The notes: generated from the sequence alone by a model not told the origin. A stretch of 64,000 nt of DNA from Yponomeuta sedellus (GCA_934045075.1 OW203745.1:14418184-14482183), one strand, 5' to 3'; shown: positions 1 through 11,734, counted from the first letter of the stretch. Made by a program: numbers and translations.

Positions 1-99
1 CCAAGCTAAGTTCTCAATGTGCCAAAATTAAAGGTATAAGTGTAAAAATTCGTACACAAGGTGTTAAAATTAACCACAAGCGTGTCAAAAGAAAGTGGA

Positions 100-190
100 A
101 AACTTCTTAACAAAGTGTCGAGAAAAGTGCCCAAAGTGTCGAAGAAAGTGCACAAAGGGTCGAAAAAGTGCCCAAAGTGCAAAATTGTCG
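100..190. repeat. short imperfect tandem repeat
   Basis: Degenerate repeats of a roughly 18-bp unit built on AAAGTGTCGA / AAAGTGCCCA fill this stretch. Nothing gene-like was recognised in 1-690 apart from this. Confidence 0.55.
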
Positions 191-689
191 ACGATGTCAA
201 GTGGTAGTCCACAATGACTGTCACGATGGACCTGCGCCGGGAGGGCGCGGAGTCTGATCGTTTCTTCCCTCTCAAGGTCATCAGGACCCTTTGGAAACGA
301 CAGTCGTTCAAGAGGAAGAAAACACTAGTAAGTATCATCCAACCATCTCCCATTCGTTCACCTCCACGTCAAGGCAATTCAGCTTCAGCGAAGACAAGCT
401 ACTTTATGTTCACGCCCATAAACTTCTAGGAACTCCCGACAAACTGAAATAGATTGTCGATCCAGCAAGTTGACTGGCGTCTCACGCTACGTATAAGAAT
501 CTGTATCAGGTTTTTTTTAATTTCTAATATTGACTAGTTGCATGTCTAGTTACCAAGGTGTCAATTGTTAGCAAATACTTAGGATGTGCAGATGTGCTGA
601 AAATCTGCGGTGCAGTGATGTTTGCACTCTTAGCATTTAGCTGAGCATACTTTGCTTATTATCGCATAGCGTGACTTAATTAACTAATG

Positions 690-965
690 AAATATTTTAA
701 AAACCTATTTATAGGCTAAAAATTCCACCATGCCACGCAACCTCTGACTAACCGTGCCAGCGCTCTCCCAACTGAGTAATAGGTAATACAGAGAGTATTG
801 TAAAGCATTCGAAATTTCACTGATGCCGGTACTTGCCCATTAGCTCAGTTGGGAGAGCGCTGGCACGGTTAGCCAGAGGTCGAAGGTTTGACTCCCGGCA
901 TGGGTGGAACTTTTAGCCTCTAAATAGGATTTTAAAATTGTCCTTAGCACGGGTTAGGGCAACAG
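690..965 (+). repeat. tRNA-like SINE, inverted pair
   Basis: A - strand partial copy (about 690-785) abuts a + strand copy (about 786-960). The + copy holds a box A-like TAGCTCAGTTGGGAGAGCGC, a 5-bp anticodon-type stem CTGGC/GCCAG and a degenerate box B. It is followed by the family tail (TTTAGCCTCTAAATAGG, then CTTAGCACGGGTTAG). The box B is damaged (GAAGGTTTGACTCCC), so it is a fossil, not a tRNA gene. Confidence 0.75.
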
Positions 966-1438
966 AATATAGTAATTAAATATTTTTAAATTTCAAGTGT
1001 CCCAGTCCGTGATCCCTTAAGAACCTTTTCTGTTTTTAACATGCCTTCATAAGCTTCAGTTGTGTGTGATTGACAAAGTGTCACAACAAATGTAGGAATT
1101 GAGTTCCTAATTCTGACTTATTCTTCTTCCTGTGCCTCTCCAGTCTTCACTAATGGAGGTTGGCCGTCAGCTCTGCATATTCTTCTTTGTTTCTTGGCAA
1201 GCGAAACAGATCTTTGACGCTGGCTCCTTCCGTGCGTTTCCAGAAACATTATTCTGAGCCACGACTTCTTTTCCCAACACACCGCCGTCCCTCAATATTA
1301 CCCATCATTATAACTTGAAGAAGTCGGTACCTATCGTGTCGCAACACATGACCTGGATAATGAAATTCTAATTACAGTTTCAATTTGGAACTTTACACTT
1401 CGCCGTATCGATTTAATTGTACCTCGGATGATAATACC

Positions 1439-1471
1439 TATATAAGGTGCTAACAAATTAGGTACCAATAA
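1439..1471 (+). repeat. left terminal inverted repeat of mariner-like element
   Basis: This sequence is repeated in reverse complement at 3398-3430. The shared core is GGTGCTAACAAATTAGGTAC. It includes the TA target dinucleotide at the outer edge. Confidence 0.85.
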
Positions 1472-3428
1472 TTTTAGGGCTGATAGTACTCGTCTTTATG
1501 AGTGGATTTATATTAGATATATTCAAAAGTGTCTGTTACTTTTTGGCGATAATTAAGGAAACAACTTTAGTGCGTCACAACACCCTGTTAATGGGATAGT
1601 TAATAATATGAGTTTAAATCCTCTTTGATAATTTTCTAAAACCTCTTTGAGTGTCGTGATATGAGTCAATGGCCCTAAACATAATATGTCAGTGTCATGC
1701 TATTTATTATTGTGTCTGATAATTTAGTAATAATAAACCCTTAAATACCGAATAATGCCTTACCGCTACACAAACAACGATTACTTAAACATGGTAATTT
1801 GCTATCGCGAAGCAAACTACAGTGCGACACGTGCTGCAAGGCTCTACGCAGAAATTCACGGTACAAATGTGAATCCTCGCACAATCTACCGAGCTGAGCA
1901 GAGATTTCGTGACTGGGGCACGTTCACTCCTAGAGGTGAAGCCGGTAGGCCACGATTTCCGCCCCGTCTAGAAGTTTCGATTTTGGATTTTTTTGATCGT
2001 CATCCAATGTGTAGTACAAGGGATGCAGCAAATGTATTTCGCGTTAGTGATATTTATGTGTGGAAACTCCTAAAACGCGAAGGTAAGCACCCATACCATT
2101 TTACGCGTGTTCAAGAACTGCAGCCACAGGATTATGAACCACGTGTAGAGTTCTATCAATGGCTTCGAAGACTCAACCGCTACAAGATACTCTGGACCGA
2201 CGAGTGCACATTCATAAGGGTTGGATTGTTTAATATTCACAATGCACACTTTTGGACAGAACAAAATCCCCATTTAGCACGCCCCGATCACTTTCAAACT
2301 CGCTTTAGCGTCAATGTATGGGCGGGATCACTTGGCGACTATCTGTTAGGTCCAGTGTTTCTTAATCGCCTAAATGGAACAACGTATCTACAGTTCTTAC
2401 AAGGAGATTTGATGGAATTGCTGGCAGAAGTGCCTCTCGATCTCCGTAGGAGGATGTACTTTCAACACGACGGTGCCCCCGCCCATAATGATCGTACCGT
2501 ACGACAACTTAACGACTCAATACCAAGGTCGATGGATAGGCCGCGGAGGGAGTGATGCAGGTGCAGTGAACTGGCCAGCCCGCTCACCGGATTTAACCCC
2601 TTTAGATTTCCACATATGGGGTCGAGCCAAAGATTTGGTATACGGATCCGATGGTTATATGACTCATATGATTAGGACATCTGAACAACTACGAGCACGT
2701 ATTACCAACGCCTTCGAAATCATGAAAAATTAAAGAAACGTTTTGTTGCGTGTAAATGGAAATATTCAAAAGCGAGCCTTATTGTGCGTTGAACAAGAGG
2801 GTCGACATTTTCAACAATACTTGTAAATAAATGAGTTTTATTTATAATTACCACCTCGACTTATCAATTACTACTTACCTACTTATTGAAAAATATCAAA
2901 AGCTAATGAAAGGATAAAGGTCTCTGCCTACTACACCGTATCATATGCAAGGAGTGTCTCAGGACCGGCAAAATGTTCCCTCCGACAGTTATTGACGCTC
3001 CGTGCATAGCACGTTACGGTGATGGTCGGTGACGGAACGGTCTAGTGGGTATGGTCTCATACTTTTCCACAGAAATAATATTTTTTTGCATGATACGTTC
3101 ATAGTACGGTCATACGGTACAAGTGGGCAGAGACTTTAATGATTATTAACAGTTTTACCGCCAATCTTTGACGTGACAAACGGCGACGTTTGTGACCATG
3201 AACTTGACTGAAAATCACAGATAAAGTGACTAAAAATGTGAAGTATCTTGTCAGTTAAATACACAGGATGGTTATTTTTGAGCAAAATTTTATTGTCTTT
3301 AATTTGTTCAGGAAATCAAATCAAAAAAATCATATGAAAAGTTTTTCTAATTTATATTTCAAGTTGATTGTTTTGATGTTAGGTAACACCTCTTAAAATA
3401 TTGGTACCTAATTTGTTAGCACCTTATA
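1441..3428 (+). mobile_element. mariner-like (IS630-Tc1-mariner) DNA transposon, about 2.0 kb
   Basis: The element is bounded by inverted terminal repeats of about 29 bp that begin TATAAGGTGCTAAC and match almost perfectly between the two ends. TA dinucleotides at 1439-1440 and 3429-3430 fit a TA target duplication. A single transposase reading frame (1755-2733) lies inside. The ends look intact but the transposase is frameshifted, so the copy is probably dead though possibly mobilisable in trans. Confidence 0.85.
1755..2733 (+). pseudogene. mariner-like transposase, one frameshift
   Basis: The first frame (ATG at 1755, stop at 2555) encodes an N-terminal helix-turn-helix type region with the motif GRPRFPPRLE at about residue 65. 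The catalytic domain follows, with the first acidic motif WTDECTF (about residue 148) and the second QHDGAPAH (about residue 240). The reading frame shifts near 2515. A second frame ending at 2733 carries the rest, including GRWIGRGG and the third-acidic-residue block WPARSPDLTPLDFHIWG. Joined, the protein would be about 325 residues, a normal length for this superfamily. The frameshift separates the last catalytic residue from the first two, so the encoded product should be inactive. The D...D...D layout and the TA-flanked terminal repeats support the family assignment. The exact subfamily was not determined. Confidence 0.85.
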
Positions 3429-3430
3429 TA
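3398..3430 (-). repeat. right terminal inverted repeat of mariner-like element
   Basis: Reverse complement of 1439-1471, ending in CACCTTATATA. It lies about 660 bp beyond the transposase stop, so a non-coding stretch separates the gene from this end. Confidence 0.85.
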
Positions 3431-4140
3431 CAACATTTTTCGTACATATATTAACAGACGATCGAACTTGGTACTTGGAACTCCATACCAAATCCGTTCG
3501 TCTGGAAAGTGGTCTGCCGGTTTTCAATTAGTATAGTATAGTATTAATTATGTTCAGTAGACCACTTTCCAAACAAACAGATTGTATGGGGCGTACCGAA
3601 TCCGCTTTCCAGCCCGTGCCTATTAATAACTATATGATACCTTATATAACTGACAAAAACTTAACTGCAAGTTTGCTAAAGGTCATTCGAATAATAGCGT
3701 GGTGTTCGGGTCATCTATCTCCCTCCAAAATGGTTGAGACTGATGATGGCTGAGCACTGCGTTATGCTCGTGAACGAGTGCTGTTCGTGTGTCTGGCCGC
3801 AGCACTTGTTTTCGCCTATTGTGAGACATTTGACTAATGCTTGAGCATTTAGGGTTGTATAAGGCAATCATGAAATCTTATTAGGTTTACATATGGCAAC
3901 TGATGTATTTGGTTTTAAGATGATTTGGGAAAAGATGGTCAGAGTGGAGTTTTTTTTTTCCGCTGCCTTTTTCTCCACTACAACACGGCCCGAAGGCGGC
4001 GGCTAACATTTTACATTGACATTCAGCAAACAGAATGTAAATTCTTTACGTTGAAATATAATTATTTGAATTTGAATTTGCCAAATTCGATCGTCTATTA
4101 ATAGTAGTACAATTCCATGCGGACTCAGTCCGCATGTATG
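3431..4140. other. no gene recognised
   Basis: Only short palindromic fragments are visible. An AGACCACTTTCC-type segment occurs in both orientations around 3505 and 3560. There is no coding signal. Confidence 0.5.
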
Positions 4141-4204
4141 TACCTATGTCAGGAATAATATAAGTAACTTTAAAACTGCAGGTCCAACACAATGTAAATA
4201 CTAG

Positions 4205-4424
4205 AAATAAACATAAACTTTTGATCCCAAGATTTAGGCTGGCAAAGGTTAATACATCCTTCATGGAGCATTGTAAACGCTTCTACAATAAAATACCTGA
4301 AGATGTATTAAGTTTGACAGAAGCGCGGTTCAAAAAATGTGTAAAGAACACTTTGTGCCAAAAGAGCTACTATAATATTAAGGATTATTTAGATGACAAT
4401 GATGTCTGGAATTCAAGCATGTAA
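4205..4424 (+). pseudogene. LINE ORF2 C-terminal fragment
   Basis: The translation contains NTSFMEHCKRFYNKIPEDV followed by a lysine-rich stretch and YYNIKDYLDD before the stop. This is the layout of the very C-terminus of endonuclease/reverse-transcriptase proteins of insect non-LTR retrotransposons: a segment around FYNKIP, then KFKK, then a YY-x-I-x-DYL end. It is 5' truncated, with no reverse transcriptase motifs. The upstream segment 4145-4225 is also present at about 5195-5262, so the same repeat has a second remnant there. Confidence 0.7.
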
Positions 4425-4619
4425 AATGCATGAGTTTTGTAAAATCTGTGTAAACTCTGTTAATTAAGGAATTTGAAAAGGGTAAGTTTGGAGTTTTTTT
4501 GTCCATTTTTTTCTCCAAAATGATCTAGATTTTGAAATGGACACCTAGTTTGACTTGTAACGTTCATTAAGCCGCAGTATCTGCGCTACTTTGAATAAAA
4601 CCGTTTCATTTCATTCCGA

Positions 4620-4812
4620 TGGTCCGTCTAATCCGTTGTCCGGCTCGTACCAAGTTTAATCCTGTCTTGCAAAGTACGGAAGCGCTCGGAAAAAATGCCA
4701 TTAGCGGTAGTCACTGGATGGCCACCCATCCTGCACCTGCCGCGCCTGTGGTTGCTTAACTCAAGTGATTGGTTCCAATCACTCGGTTTGACTAGGCCAC
4801 GAGCGCCACTTA
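4620..4812 (-). repeat. 5S-like SINE, partial copy
   Basis: The head half of the 5S-like SINE family lies on the - strand. The head with the 5S-like promoter block lies at the right end (CTCGTGGCCTAGTCAAACCG read on the - strand, then the TTAAGCAACC- and GGGTG-like blocks). It runs leftward to TTCCGAGCGCTTCCGTAC and is then truncated. Confidence 0.75.
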
Positions 4813-4979
4813 AAAATTCACGTGATTTTTTCCTTTGGCGGTTACTATAGAGCCCCGTAAAGGTGTTATTAGAAACCAATAATTAATCAAAGACCGGTCG
4901 ATTTTACACTTTGAATCAATAACCGTTTCAAGGTTAATTTAAAGAGTAGTGCGTGCAGTGAAAGTGAATTTTTTTTAGC

Positions 4980-5075
4980 CTATAAACGTCCCACTGCGGG
5001 GCACAGCCCTCAGAAAGAGAGTATGGCGTTAACGCGCAGCAGACATTGAGACCATCTTCGTCTTGCAGTAGAGAG
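4980..5075. repeat. retroposon 3'-end fragment
   Basis: The segment begins CGTCCCACTGCGGGGCACAG and continues with AGAGAGTATGGCG. It resembles other 'GTCCCACTGC..GGGGAC' blocks in this window (for example 9190-9215 and 59411-59440). Family not named. Confidence 0.4.
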
Positions 5076-5349
5076 CGATCAGATTCATTTATAGGCTGGG
5101 TAGTAGAGATTCGTTAATAGATTTCTTTAAAGAAACTAACATCCTGACAGTTGCCAGTCAGTATATATATGAAAACATTAGGTACGCTTAGAAAAATATC
5201 AGTAACTTTAAAACTTTAGGCAGCCAACACAATGTAAATACTAGAAATAAACATAAACTTTCCGAGGCCTAGTTCTCGTTCACGAGCTCAGCCATCACCA
5301 GTCTCGACCAAGCGAGTCAGCTCTGTGTTAGTCAGCTGGAAACCAATTA

Positions 5350-5708
5350 ATCTTCAACCCATCACGTCCCCACCGAGGGGCACGGGTCTCTTCCCTTAGG
5401 AAGGTTTAGGCCATACTCCACCACGGCGGCCAAGTCCGGATTGGTGGTAGCTTGCAAGACTAGTGGCTGGTCTTACAGTAAGAAGTTTTGAAGCAGCCCC
5501 CTAAGGCTTCTGACTTGGCTTAACGACTGCCTCTATCGACGGCAGCCGGCACCGGTTAACGTGCCTTGTGAAGCATGGAACCACACCGAAAAATGCGTTA
5601 GTCATAGACGGTCACCCGTCCATGCACTGAACGCGCCCTGTGTTGCATAACCTTCGTGATTGTTTAAGATCCCTCAGGCAGCCGCGGCTACGAGCGATTC
5701 GTGGAAAC
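5350..5708 (-). repeat. 5S-like SINE, subfamily B, near full length
   Basis: Read on the - strand it starts GAATCGCTCGTAGCCGCGGC. It has the 5S-like blocks (GGTTATGCAACACAGGGCGC, then GCATGGACGGGTGACCG) and ends with a CCCC-rich stem and a GATGGG tail. Subfamily B differs from the commoner type in the head and in using GACGGCAGTC-type sequence in the body. The other B copies are at 27862-28215 and 58965-59312. Confidence 0.8.
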
Positions 5709-5711
5709 CAA

Positions 5712-5790
5712 TTCTTCTTCTTCTTCATCTTCAGGCTATATTAGTCCACTGCTGGAAATAGCCCTCCCCTAATAAGCGCAAGGTTGTGCC
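5712..5790 (-). repeat. RTE-like LINE 3' end
   Basis: On the - strand this reads as the LINE tail found about a dozen times here: AGGGGAGGGC, a stem-loop region near CCAGCAGTGGAC, AATATAGCCTGAAG, then a GAA-rich end. Confidence 0.7.
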
Positions 5791-6084
5791 ATCATTGGGG
5801 GGTAATGCCCATAAAACCAATTGGAGACTGACAAATCAGAGGGTCATTTAGGGACTATCTGCTATCACCACCTGATTGCTAATCAGACACCGATGGAAAA
5901 AGAAACATTACCTGCTTTAAGCCGAGAGCCATAAAGTTGGTGCCCTCGTCCCGTCTTATCTGTATGGCCTATCTAGCGCTTCAGTATATTTTTGTATGAT
6001 CATTTAGCGTGACCTCGCCCTGTTTAGCGTCTTATATTCGTCATATGTGGTCCACGCCTTGACCTTAGCGTCTTGCGTTGCGTA

Positions 6085-6260
6085 ATGAGATGATTTATAG
6101 ATAGATAGAGATAGAGAACACTTTATTGTACATAAAAATGGAAATTACACAGATATTTCTTACTCTAAGAGTACAGACGGCGGCCTTATCACTAAAAGTG
6201 ATCTCTTCCAGACAACCTTTGGATGGACTGGACTATTATATTGAAGAAGTAAGTAGATTA
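6085..6260 (-). repeat. LINE 3' end with GATA-type tail
   Basis: The reverse complement ends in ACAATAAAGTGTTCTCTATC followed by a TCTA-type microsatellite. The same end is at 22380-22500, 34000-34142 and 57940-58075 (+) and at 19285-19450 (-). AATAAA in this tail suggests it supplies its own polyadenylation signal. Confidence 0.6.
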
Positions 6261-6360
6261 ACAAATATACAAGAGTATTACAAAGATATAAATGAATACA
6301 CGCCTAAACAACAATGTACAATATGTAGTTACCAACAGATAAATACAAATGATTTACATT

Positions 6361-6402
6361 AATACACATAATAACACACACATAATAACAAAAAATATAT
6401 AA

Positions 6403-6433
<31 letters not shown>

Positions 6434-6481
6434 GGTATTTATATTTTTTTTGTTATTATGTGTGTGTTATTATGTGTATTA

Positions 6482-6482
<1 letters not shown>
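6361..6482. repeat. 46-bp inverted repeat around a (TA)n loop
   Basis: The arms at about 6361-6406 and 6436-6481 are near-perfect reverse complements (left arm starts AATACACATAATAACACACA). A TA microsatellite forms the loop. A second (TA)n run follows at 6487-6521. Confidence 0.85.
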
Positions 6483-6525
<43 letters not shown>

Positions 6526-6884
6526 ACTTAACAGAATAAACATATTGAATAAAAAAAAACACAAACAACAACAGATCTTTAATACGGATTACCGCAATGT
6601 TATAGTGTACTAGCGCGATTGAACTCCTTTACCATAGCCTTAAAAATGGGAAAGGATTTGGCTTTCTTCACCTCCACCGGTAAGGCATACCATAAACGGA
6701 CTGCCTACACAGTGAAGGAACAGCTATAGAAGTATAGTTCTCATTTTTTCACATGTCGTTTCAAAACAGCAATTAATATTCAAATTAAACCACACCGACT
6801 ATGCACAGATATTAGTAATTTATTAAACATAAATAAATAGACAGACGTCAAGAGAATTATCGACATTTGTTACGTTCCGTTCTG

Positions 6885-7325
6885 AGTGCTTAGAGCGAGT
6901 TTTTTAACTCCTCGATCGCGTTAACGTAAACTCATATTTCTATAGCATCGAGGAAGCGCCACCTAGCGATAAGTATGGAAATTAAAATTGCTGAGTGCGA
7001 GTTGTAATGGTTTACGTTGAGAAGTGAACACGTTTACCAGCCAAAACACGAATAAACGCAAGTGCGAGTTGTACTGTGACAGCGTTTTGCCAATTCGAAC
7101 GGTTAACTTGCTCATGCTCACTACTCAATGCTCGATTAACGCGGTGGTAAAGTTATTCGACTGGATCTGTCAAACTCGCACTAAGCACTCTGTATGTTTT
7201 CTTCGTTTACTTTGACAGCGTTTTGCCAATTCGAACGGTTAACTTACTCATGCTCACTACTCAATGCTCGATTAACGCGGTAGTAAAGTTATTCGATTGG
7301 ATCTGTCAAACTCGCACTAAGCACT
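6885..7325. mobile_element. MITE with 17-bp TIRs and CTG target duplication
   Basis: The left end AGTGCTTAGAGCGAGTT matches the reverse complement of the right end AACTCGCACTAAGCACT with one mismatch. Flanking CTG at 6882-6884 and 7326-7328 is a 3-bp target duplication. The copy contains an internal tandem duplication of about 130 bp (7080-7197 repeated at 7214-7325), so it is longer than the 299-bp relative at 14465-14763. Confidence 0.8.
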
Positions 7326-7649
7326 CTGTACGCAGTAAAACGTGTCTGAAAACAGACAGCGACTCGGTACTCGATTATCCTCGTGCCAAAGTTTGTACAG
7401 TTGCCTACGGTCTGCCAGTAACTTTGTCTCTGTAGGGTAAACGTGCTGTTTCTGGCTCCTCTTCCGAATAATTAATGCTTTGAAAATGTGCATAAACGTT
7501 TGTTCAGTCTAGCTACTAATTCAATTGAGTTTATATTTTAGCTATTACGATATCAACCCTTGTATGCCCCCGCTGCTGAAAAAGTGATCGCGCGCTTATG
7601 GAAAGTGATCTTACAATGTTGCGGAATTTATATTGTCATTGAGAAGTAC

Positions 7650-8017
7650 TTGTCGTTTTGATTCCAACCCTTTGTATGTCCCCACTGCTGGGCACGGGTC
7701 TTTTCCTGCATCAAGGTTAGGCCATACTCCACCACGGGGGCCAAGTCCGGGTTTGTGGAGGATTATGATGACAGTGGCGGGCCTTACTGTCTGTAGTTAT
7801 AGAGCCCATAAAACCTCTGATATTTCTTCACGACTGCCGTTACATGACAACCGGCACAAATGGCTTAACGTGCCTTGCGAAGCACGGAAGGGCTTGGAAA
7901 AAATGCCACTAGCGGTAGTCACGGGTCGGTCGCCCATCCTGCGCCTTACCGCGCCTGTTGTTGCTTAAGTCAAGTGATTGATTCCAATCACTCGGTTCGA
8001 TAAGGCCACGAGCGCTT
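7650..8017 (-). repeat. 5S-like SINE, near full length
   Basis: On the - strand it begins GCGCTCGTGGCC and continues through the accGAGTGATTGGAATCAATCACT palindrome. It then has the 5S-like AAGCAACAACAGGCGCGGT and GGGCGACCG blocks, and ends with the CCCAGCAGTGGGGACATAC stem-loop tail. Open frames in it are incidental. Confidence 0.85.
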
Positions 8018-8759
8018 CATTTTTTTAGCTTTTAAAATACAGCTTTTCTCCTAGATTCAGAGTTAGAGTTTAACTTTCTTACGTAATATATTCAAATACC
8101 TCAGCGCTTGAAATTGCCAATTTGCGGTGGGCACGCGTGGTAATTAAGCCCTTTCTCTCTCTCTCTGAGAGAGAGTGTGCCTTAGCTAGAGCCTTAACCT
8201 TGCATTGAAGCGTTTATAGGCTACATAAAGAAATTAAAATTTGATTGCCTAAAAGAAAAAATTTTTAGATAATGACAAAACATTCGAACACCCAATTTAA
8301 TTAGCACCGAGCGACGTATCTGCCTGTAATTAGCATGTACATGATACTATAATTATTTCCTACAAAATCTATATTTAAAAGTATAATCCTTGTATTATCC
8401 TGTTGGCGAAGCAAACGAAATAATAATAATAAGTACTGAACAGTAGTGTGTAAGTTATGTACATTTGTGTATTTATAGTAGCAATATTACTCGCTAATTG
8501 TGAAAGAAAACATCGTGAGGAAACCTTAGAATCTAAAGTGTTAACGTACCTCGGCACTGACTACGTACTATGGCCCAAATATGAGGCCTAACATAATACT
8601 TCTGTAACTATTTTTCCGGTATACAATAAAGAATATTCTTATCTTATCTTACGTCGGCGCTTGAAATTGCCAATCGGTGGCGTGGTAATTGTGTCCATAC
8701 CTCAGATCATGATCTGAGGTCCATACTCTCTATTATAAACTTTCGCGACTTGAAAACAT

Positions 8760-9168
8760 TGTTGGAATATTTTCGGGGCTTAATCGGTAGGAATTTATTG
8801 CTATTTTACCTCGACGTTTCGACGACATTACAGTCATCGTGGTCACGAGAAGAGTGATGGCTGGTACCCGTTCGCATCTTCGGCTGATAAGGTTTCAGAC
8901 TACCCTCAATCAGCCATCAGAAAGCACGGGTTGCGACACATTACACTGACAATGTCGGACGATAAGCCATGCGACTTTTTTCGACTCGAACACTTCTTGA
9001 TGACCGGATCCCACGTTTGCGACAGTTTGAAACCACATTCCCGATAAAAAAAATTGTGTTTCTTAATTTTATCCGCTTCACGCACAATTCGGCACAAGTC
9101 GTCGAAACGTCGAGGTAAAATAGCAATAAATTACTACGCGATTAAGCCCTAAAAATATTCTAACAACA
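8760..9168. mobile_element. foldback MITE, about 410 bp
   Basis: The left arm (8760-8828) and right arm (9100-9168) are inverted repeats of roughly 68 bp with a few mismatches. Both contain TATTGCTATTTTACCTCGAC next to GTTTCGACGAC. The centre has no long open frame of its own. Element boundaries are approximate. Confidence 0.75.
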
Positions 9169-10029
9169 TACTCTCTCTCTCTGAGAGAAGGCCTGTCCAC
9201 TGCTGTGGGACGTTTAGGTTGTCCATTAAAAAAAGTATTGTGGTGTTGACATTACATTGGGTTTTTTAATTTCATTGTGGTTCAGCTTTTCTCTACATGT
9301 TAACAAGTCCTTGATAGAAATACCTATGTTTAAGGCTTGCGCAGGCGAGGGACTATCCCCCGGGTACTTTTTTGTCCGTCGATCTTCTCTTATAAATTGT
9401 AGTATCGAACAACGCACACGAAGGACTAAAAGTACCCAGTACAAAAAGTCCTATAAGTTACCGAGGACATCAAGAGACCTGACAGGATAAAAATGTTCGG
9501 CGTTTTCTTTTAAAACGCCTTTTCTTTTTCAACTTCATTTAAAAATTACAACACAATGTATTCTCAGAATATTTGCTTCCATAGCGTACGCTTCGCTCAG
9601 TTTCCGGCGAATAAATGGCCGCACACCGTAGGCGTTGAGTTCGCGACAAGTACTCGGAGGAGGACATTTTTTTACTATTCAGGAACTTTTGTCCCCGAGG
9701 GACAAGTTTTTTACGTTTTTTTTTCAAAAAGTAAACATCAAAATTCTTAATAAATGTGATAACTTGTTTTAAAACATAATACGAGTATAGCCTAGAACGT
9801 AGTGTTGATATCCTAGGAGTTTAATCGATTTCTGCTAAAACGGCCGTTTTTAGTGGAAATCTATTGATGGCCTAGATTTTTGATCCTAGGTTCTAGACTG
9901 TAGGTTCTAAAAATAGTTGTCACAGTAGTTAACATTTCTCATGCTCACTTTTAGATAAAAACGTATTATAATACAAGTTATGATTTTTATACCATTGGTG
10001 GCGGTACACCCCGAACCACCTTAAATAAA

Positions 10030-10285
10030 TAATAATATAATAAATAAATATTCATGGACATATTACACAGATCTTGTTAGCCCTATACTAAGTACAACTA
10101 AATGACTTGTGTTATAGGTGCTAACTCGACGATAGATTTAATACAATGAATACATAGATAACATCCAAGACCCGAGACAAACTAGAAAAGTTCGTTTCTT
10201 AGTTTGACCCGGCCGGGGATCGAACCCGATACCTTTGGTTTTACAGTCAGCAGCGTGCCAAACCGCTGAGCCACCGAGGCCGTCC
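10030..10285 (-). repeat. tRNA-derived SINE, family 2
   Basis: On the - strand the head reads GGCCTCGGTGGCTCAGCGGT (box A region), then a box B GGGTTCGATCCCC about 45 bp later, followed by a non-tRNA body with GACATCTAAG-type sequence. A second copy lies at 55795-56003 in the same orientation. The tRNA-like part lacks a good acceptor stem, so it is not a tRNA gene. Confidence 0.75.
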
Positions 10286-10395
10286 TTGAAACTTAGATAC
10301 AGCAAGAAGTTGTAGTGTTGTATAACTTTTATAAATAATAAAACTCTTGTGCTTTATTTACACTGTTTTGTATATTTTATTTATAAAAAAAAAAC

Positions 10396-10915
10396 CGGCC
10401 AAGTGCGAGTCAGACTCGCGCACCGAGGGTTCCGTACAAACCTGTATTATAGACCTGAGTATTTGGTATGAATTTCAATTTAATACCTCTACGCGTTTAT
10501 GAGGAAATGGGTAGTAAGTTTTAAATTATTAAAAAAAAATATATTATGTGATGTAACTAAAAATTTATGGTTTTCGTAATTTTTCCTTTATCTATGCTAT
10601 AAGACGTTGCTTTGTACCAAATTTCAAGATTCTGAGTTCACGCGAAGCACCCTGTAGGTTTTGATTCCCTTGCAAGTGTCGAAAATTTGCGGCATAAACG
10701 GCTGTATCTTTTGATTGCGTTGGCTTAGAAGTTTGATTTTTTCACAGCTTCAAGGGACAGTAGATTTGAGTAATTGATATAAATTTCAGCTTCATACCTC
10801 CACGCGTTCCTGAGAAAAAGGGTCTTGACAGACGGACGGACGGACGGACAGACGGACAACAAAGTGATCCTATAAGGGTTCCGTTTTTTCCTTTTGAGGT
10901 ACGGAACCCTAAAAA
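10396..10915. repeat. abundant lepidopteran interspersed repeat with GACG microsatellite
   Basis: It starts GGCCAAGTGCGAGTCAGACT and CGCGCACCGAGGGTTCCGTA. It contains a (GACG)n/(GACA)n tract at about 10830-10857 and ends GGTACGGAACCCTAAAAAA. This combination recurs throughout moth and butterfly genomes. The short terminal AAGGGTTCCGT/ACGGAACCCT match suggests a fold at the right end. Confidence 0.7.
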
Positions 10916-11252
10916 AAAAACAAAAAACCGCATAAAAACGGAATAAGCAGGTAAAACCATCAGGTCTAGTCAAGATTGTAAAGTGGTAATGCTAAAAATG
11001 AGGGAAATCTCAAAAATGGGTGACGTACCTAATTAAAAACTTTGATGAAAATGATGGACAGAAAATAATATAAAAATGGTGTAGAGAGGTTTGCACCGTT
11101 ACAAAGTATTCGCCTTATGTCAGTATCGGAGTCTCCGTGAATTCATGAGTCAATTTCAATAAAGTAATATTATAAGTCTTAACAAGAAGCCATAAATCTC
11201 CACCTGCTGGTCTCTGCTAAAGAGTCTCTGCTAAAATCTATTCCTTTCTATC

Positions 11253-11305
11253 ATTCCTTCTTTTCAATCCCTATTATAATATAATAGGGATTGAAAAGAA
11301 GGAAT
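11253..11305. repeat. perfect 25-bp inverted repeat
   Basis: The arms 11253-11277 and 11281-11305 are exact reverse complements (left arm starts ATTCCTTCTTTTCAATCCC), with a 3-nt loop. Confidence 0.9.
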
Positions 11306-11649
11306 ATTATTGTATTTCAAAAGTTAAATGGTCGAAAAAACGCGCCCGCACCAAAACCAACATTCACTGAAAGTAAACAATGAAAATCCGATAGTTTCGC
11401 CAGCCGTTCAGTCTATTCTAGACCATAAGTCCGAAGCAAGTGCGAGCTTAATCGCACGATAGCGGGAAAATTTACATAGTTTTGTTTGACCGCGGTATTC
11501 CACAGTTTTAATCTATTTTAAGAACAATGGAGAATCCAACTGCGAGTTTTGCCTTTTGTAAATAGTAATTGGTCGATCGAACGGTTTGGAATTCGTAATT
11601 CAGTTTTTAATTGAAACTTCATTGGAATGAATAAATGATTTATTTTGCC

Positions 11650-11720
11650 ACAAACATGCTCATTAGGGGAGGGCTATGTCCAGCAGTGGACTACATAATA
11701 TATCCTGAAGAAGAAGAAGA
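11650..11720 (+). repeat. RTE-like LINE 3' end
   Basis: It carries AGGGGAGGGCTATGTCCAGC, then AGTGGAC, and ends in a GAA repeat. Strongly 5' truncated. Confidence 0.7.
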
Positions 11721-11734
11721 GGAAATATGCTTCG

